Positions 5,101-6,871 of a stretch of DNA of 6,871 nt are shown piece after piece. Location of the stretch: assembly GCA_017997855.1 (NCBI GenBank), contig JAGOEF010000084.1:1-6871 (forward strand), read 5' to 3'. A model generated the notes under the pieces. That model was not told the DNA's origin. It searched no databases and was given only the letters and a program-made list of their open reading frames with translations. This DNA is from Bacteroidales bacterium (GTDB taxonomy: Bacteria > Bacteroidota > Bacteroidia > Bacteroidales > ML635J-15). Position 1 is the first letter of the stretch, and every line of letters begins with the position of its first letter. A program made the translations under genes and the position numbers.

Positions 5101-6871
5101 GATTGGAATAATGACGGTGATTTTGCCGATACCGGCGAACCGATGTATGCCTCGAGTGGAAGTGGTTTTACTTCTCCCCATACAGGTAGTTTTGCTATCC
5201 CTGTCGCTCAGGCTGTGGGCACCTACCGAATGCGCATCCGGCTTACCGATGCAGGTAACGGCCCCAACATTACACCCTGCGGAAACTCGAGCTATGGCGA
5301 AGTGGAAGACTACAGTATTGAGGTTTACAGTATTGGCCCAGTTGTATCATGTTCAGAACAAAGTATCTATGAGCAGGTGTATGATTCTCCGTCGCAGGCT
5401 TCGCTTTCGGATGTGCCAACTGGTTATCTGTGTGCTACCCAATACGATGTTACCGGTTACGTAATCGAAAGCCTTGATATATGGATGGTTTCGATGACCA
5501 ACGATGGTAGTAACTGGTTGAATTGCGAAGAAGCCTCACCCATGAGCGTGAATGTGGTCTTTTATAACGACAACGCAGGAACTGTGGGATCTGCCGCCTT
5601 TACTTTCAACAACATTAGTGCAACCATGCTCGACGCAAACGTCGATTTATTTGATAGCTATCCGTTGTACCGCATGAGCATAACACTCCCGCAGTCAGTA
5701 AATATGCCGGTGGGTTTTGTGTCGGTACAGGGACTCGCCGCTTCGGGAACCGATTGTTGGCTTATGTGGATTAATGCCCCTGCCGGGAGTGGACTCGGAA
5801 TGCAGTACGCAAGTGGTGCATGGACAACATCAATATCTCCCTTTACTTTGTGTCTGCATGGTAGCGAATATGTTCCACCACCTGTGGCAGGAACTGCTGT
5901 GGCAAACTCTCCTATTTGTAGCGGAACAAACTCCAGTGTTAGCCTTTCGGGATATACCGGCAACATACAATGGCAAAAATCGACCAATGGAACTTCAGGA
6001 TGGATTAACGTAAGCGGTGGTTCGGGTGCCACCACCAGCACCTATACAACGCCTAATCTTACGGCCACAACCTACTATCGGGTAGCCGTGTCTCAAACCG
6101 GATACACCACGGTGTATAGCAATGTGGTGTCGGTAGTAGTGAATACAGTACCCGGAGCAGCCGGAAGCATTTCGGGTGTTGCTTCGGTGTGTAAAGGTCA
6201 AAGTGTTGAAACCTATTCGGTGGCCGATATCAGCAATGCCGAATCGTATATCTGGACATTGCCTTCCGGGGCTACAGGAACCAGCTTAACCAACAGTATT
6301 ACGGTTACATTCGGCGCTTTAGCCGTATCGGGAAATATTACCGTAAAAGGCCATAATACTTGTGGAAACGGCAGCGTTTCAACAAAAGCCATTACCGTGA
6401 ATAATGCTCCGGTGGTTAACCTTGGCGACGATGTTTCTACCTGCGGCGAAATGGTGAGCATGGATGCCGGTCCGGGTTTTAGCTCTTATGTTTGGAACGG
6501 AACTCCTAATCTTCAGGTACTTGAAGTTGGGGTTACCGGTACTTACACGGTGGTTGTAACTGATAATAACGGATGCACGGCAACCGATGAGATGTACGTT
6601 GAAATTAACGAACTTCCGTATATTACAATGTCGCACAACGATGAATCGGCTCCGGGAGCTTCTGACGGTATGGCTTCAGTTGATGTTCAGTACGTTGTTG
6701 GACCACAAATAATTTGGAGCAATGGTGAAACTACCGAGACCATTACAGGTCTTACTGCCGGGTTGTATTGTGTTACTGTTACCAATCAATATGAATGTCA
6801 GTGGGGTGAGTGTGTTCTTGTAAGCTATCCCGGGCAGGAATTTCCCGCATTTTCGGTGAACCCTGTAATGG
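2137..6871 (+). CDS. Giant secreted multidomain surface protein (Asp-box propeller, GEVED, PKD-like, SprB-like), 3' end cut by the window
   Basis: The frame is open for 1578 codons from ATG 2137 to the right edge with no stop. Domains in order: signal peptide 1-21; helical aromatic-rich N-terminal region 22-118 (DDYWRDY 47-53, GWKQFMRW 71-78), a leader I recognise from Bacteroidota sortilin/VPS10-like propeller proteins; Asp-box propeller region about 119-768; BNR-associated beta-sandwich about 774-901; GEVED domain about 921-1063; unassigned cysteine-containing domain about 1070-1245; three Ig/PKD-like domains 1249-1490; SprB-like repeat about 1494-1560. This combination is characteristic of T9SS cargo, so the protein is probably exported by Sec, then T9SS, and held on the surface or released. 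The T9SS C-terminal sorting domain is not in the window and is predicted beyond it. A role in adhesion or in binding or cutting glycans or peptides is plausible, but no catalytic residues can be assigned. ATG 2137 is chosen because a good signal peptide begins there. The gene is separated from its upstream neighbour by 153 bases and probably has its own promoter. Confidence 0.95.
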   Translation, partial: MNKKVIILALAALFFVSHVNAQQWLNNLPQGKSVGECTLFELRQAFDDYWRDYNVKSGYYYVNGVKKKAGGWKQFMRWNYYMENLIDPATGALPQTTAEEQFNEYYAEHPMQKSANGNWSSMGPSISDGGYAGVGRLNCITFHPSDNNTYWVGAPSGGLWKTTNNGSSWTCLTDNNDVLGVSDIVIPSDYATSQTIYIGTGDRDAFDNRSHGVLKSTDGGSTWNTTGLSFTPASYNMVNRLLLDPANNNTIVAATTAGVYKTTNGGTNWTLLSTNEFIDMEYKPGLFNTLYGSTSDGKIYISTNGGTTWTQALSVSNGQRTELAVSANQATWVYAVVANDESGLYGIYKSTNSGSSYSQIFAGTTTNLLGWESTGEDSGGQGWYDLCIAASPSNANYVLVGGVNTWRSTNGGTSWSIVNHWWGDGVPAVHADKHALVYRSNGDLFECNDGGVYISTNNGTSWTDKTNGIVTSQMYKLGCAVTSQNVTITGLQDNGTKLLYNGTWYDVKGGDGTECLIDYGNVNIQYGAYVNGQIDRTTDMWSNATDISPNGNPDGAWVTPYVIDPVTPATIYVGYADLYRSTNRGDSWTQISNVNSSDRLRSIAVAPSNTQVIYMADNTQIWKTTNGGSSWTDITGTLPVSEAYIRYITVKNNDPSTVWVCMSGFSSPGVYQTTNGGTSWTNISTGLPTIPVNSLVQNKLNTTANELYCGTEYGVYFKNGSSNWILFSNGLPKVKIGELEIWYGATSSTSKLRAASYGRGLWQSDLYSVETMSYISSTVTQTLTSDVAPNTQNQQIVAVEITMSGDISPLSVTSFSFNTTGTTNPATDISNARLYYSGTSSLFEATNAFGTAVTSPSGNFSFTGAQTLSNGVNYFWLCYDINSGATLGNFVDAQCTSLTIGTAKTPTVTNPDGNRRIAITYCDAGSPDVTYEYISNVSYGTVANNSARGTAGYENFTPLSSQYLPGETLNFSVGVTNAYETDEIIIWVDWNNDGDFADTGEPMYASSGSGFTSPHTGSFAIPVAQAVGTYRMRIRLTDAGNGPNITPCGNSSYGEVEDYSIEVYSIGPVVSCSEQSIYEQVYDSPSQASLSDVPTGYLCATQYDVTGYVIESLDIWMVSMTNDGSNWLNCEEASPMSVNVVFYNDNAGTVGSAAFTFNNISATMLDANVDLFDSYPLYRMSITLPQSVNMPVGFVSVQGLAASGTDCWLMWINAPAGSGLGMQYASGAWTTSISPFTLCLHGSEYVPPPVAGTAVANSPICSGTNSSVSLSGYTGNIQWQKSTNGTSGWINVSGGSGATTSTYTTPNLTATTYYRVAVSQTGYTTVYSNVVSVVVNTVPGAAGSISGVASVCKGQSVETYSVADISNAESYIWTLPSGATGTSLTNSITVTFGALAVSGNITVKGHNTCGNGSVSTKAITVNNAPVVNLGDDVSTCGEMVSMDAGPGFSSYVWNGTPNLQVLEVGVTGTYTVVVTDNNGCTATDEMYVEINELPYITMSHNDESAPGASDGMASVDVQYVVGPQIIWSNGETTETITGLTAGLYCVTVTNQYECQWGECVLVSYPGQEFPAFSVNPVM
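2491..4440 (+). other. Asp-box (BNR/sortilin-like) beta-propeller region, probably two tandem propellers
   Basis: Residues about 119-768 carry ten clear S/T-x-N/D-x-G-x-x-W/Y Asp-boxes, starting at residues 162, 216, 262, 302, 350, 408, 455, 581, 624 and 673. The one at 350 is degenerate (STNSGSSY, Tyr for Trp). Weaker equivalents fall near 500 (YNGTWYDV), 536 (RTTDMW) and 718 (KNGSSNW). Spacing is 37-58 residues, one blade each. The region opens with W119-SSMGP and closes with the typical ASYGRGLWQSDL (755-766). GLQDNG at 490-495 is a motif I recall from sortilin/GH74-like propellers. About 13 motifs suggest two seven-bladed propellers rather than one, but this is inferred. Asp-boxes sit in turns away from the ligand site and are structural, so they do not show sialidase or any other enzyme activity. 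Confidence 0.9.
2620..4176 (+). repeat. Degenerate DNA repeat encoding the Asp-boxes
   Basis: The ten clear Asp-box codon blocks are similar at DNA level, for example ACCAACGGCGGAACCTCATGG-like copies ending at 3405 and 4176, and related copies near 2920-2943 and 3043-3063. They are dispersed copies about 120-175 bases apart, with one larger gap between 3499 and 3877. Protein-level constraint explains most of the similarity. Confidence 0.75.
4456..4839 (+). other. BNR-associated beta-sandwich domain
   Basis: Residues about 774-901 run from YISSTVTQTLTSDVAPNTQNQ through VAVEITMSG, SPLSVTSFSFNTTGTT, DISNARLYYSGTSSLF and NGVNYFWLCYDI to a closing beta strand. This matches my memory of the domain that Pfam calls BNR_assoc_N, seen in Bacteroidota next to BNR-repeat neuraminidases and in other T9SS cargo. 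It is an all-beta accessory module of unknown ligand. In this protein it follows the propeller rather than preceding it. Confidence 0.65.
4897..5325 (+). other. GEVED domain with a calcium-type loop
   Basis: Residues about 921-1063 begin YCDAG, contain an acidic loop DWNNDGDF at 989-996 (the D-x-N-x-D-G-x-F pattern of calcium-binding loops), continue with GTYRMRIRLTD, and end with PCGNSSYGEVEDYSIEV, whose GEVED signature sits at 1054-1058. GEVED domains are common in secreted Bacteroidota and other environmental bacterial proteins, where they are thought to be adhesion or carbohydrate-binding modules. The calcium role is inferred from the motif. Confidence 0.88.
5344..5871 (+). other. Unassigned cysteine-containing domain
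   Basis: Residues about 1070-1245 lie between the GEVED and Ig-like domains and match no family I can name. Five cysteines (1072, 1099, 1130, 1207, 1239) are spread over the stretch and could form two disulfides. The segments VTGYVIESLDIWMVSM, MSVNVVFYNDNAG and YRMSITLPQSV read as alternating beta strands, suggesting a beta-sandwich or lectin-like fold. This is a fold guess only. Confidence 0.55.
5881..6606 (+). other. Three tandem Ig/PKD-like domains
   Basis: Domain A, residues about 1249-1336, has ICSG (1260-1263), IQWQKSTNG (1277-1285) and TYYRVAV (1312-1318), the Ig-like type frequent in T9SS cargo. Domain B, about 1340-1423, has VCKGQ (1351-1355) and YIWTLPSGATG (1371-1381), a PKD-like type. 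Domain C, about 1424-1490, has VNLGDDVSTC, YVWNG (1451-1455) and GTYTVVVTDNNGC (1468-1480), the PKD-like type often seen near the C-terminus of Bacteroidota surface proteins. They probably act as spacers that hold the propeller away from the cell. Confidence 0.82.
6616..6816 (+). other. SprB-like repeat unit
   Basis: Residues about 1494-1560 show the SprB-repeat pattern: a short start ending in DGMASVDV, then WSNGETTETI (1527-1536), GLTAGLYCVTVT (1538-1549) and a closing cysteine at 1554. The motif is named after the Flavobacterium gliding adhesin SprB but occurs widely in T9SS cargo, so it does not imply gliding. After it the chain continues with a proline-containing stretch (residues 1563-1578) to the window end. 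Confidence 0.75.

Noticed and set aside
5057..5464. 135-codon plus-strand open frame in another phase
   Set aside because: It overlaps the GEVED domain coding sequence, and its translation has no recognisable features.
5658..6041. 127-codon minus-strand and 98-codon plus-strand (5717-6013) open frames
   Set aside because: Both overlap the continuous giant frame, whose translation has coherent domains through this region. The alternatives give low-complexity, domain-free peptides.

Overview
The window looks like chromosomal DNA of a Bacteroidota (Bacteroidetes) bacterium, probably a free-living or environmental Bacteroidales-type lineage. The evidence is a signal-peptide protein with a carboxypeptidase-regulatory-like (CarboxypepD_reg-like) domain, and a very large secreted protein combining Asp-box propeller blades with GEVED, PKD-like and SprB-like domains. 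That combination is typical of type IX secretion system (T9SS) cargo in this phylum. No Shine-Dalgarno-like sequences stand out ahead of the genes, which also fits. All supported genes are on the + strand. I see no RNA gene, mobile element, CRISPR array, or phage or defence gene.

Layout. (1) Positions 2-721 are the 3' part of a gene, cut by the left edge, ending in tetratricopeptide-like (TPR) helical repeats. (2) After only 14 bases comes a complete 415-aa gene (736-1983) for an exported protein with an N-terminal CarboxypepD_reg-like domain followed by a beta-rich, probably propeller-like region. These two genes are probably co-transcribed. (3) Positions 1984-2136 are an AT-rich intergenic region with a weak terminator candidate, a candidate Bacteroidetes-type promoter, and a perfect 10-bp inverted repeat ending 5 bases before the next start codon. 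(4) From 2137 to the right edge one frame stays open for 1578 codons without a stop. It encodes the N-terminal part of a giant secreted multidomain protein: signal peptide, short helical N-terminal region, about 13 propeller blade motifs (ten clear), a BNR-associated beta-sandwich, a GEVED domain, an unassigned cysteine-containing domain, three Ig/PKD-like domains and a SprB-like repeat. The expected C-terminal T9SS sorting domain would lie past the window end.

How they work together. The large protein is most likely a cell-surface or secreted adhesin or carbohydrate/peptide-binding protein exported by Sec and then T9SS. It appears to have its own promoter. The two upstream genes are probably an independent envelope-protein pair, and nothing in the sequence proves a functional link. 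Overall this is a fairly ordinary Bacteroidota surface-protein locus. The points most worth a second look are the inverted repeat at the giant gene's start, the unassigned domain at residues 1070-1245, and the inferred tandem-propeller architecture.
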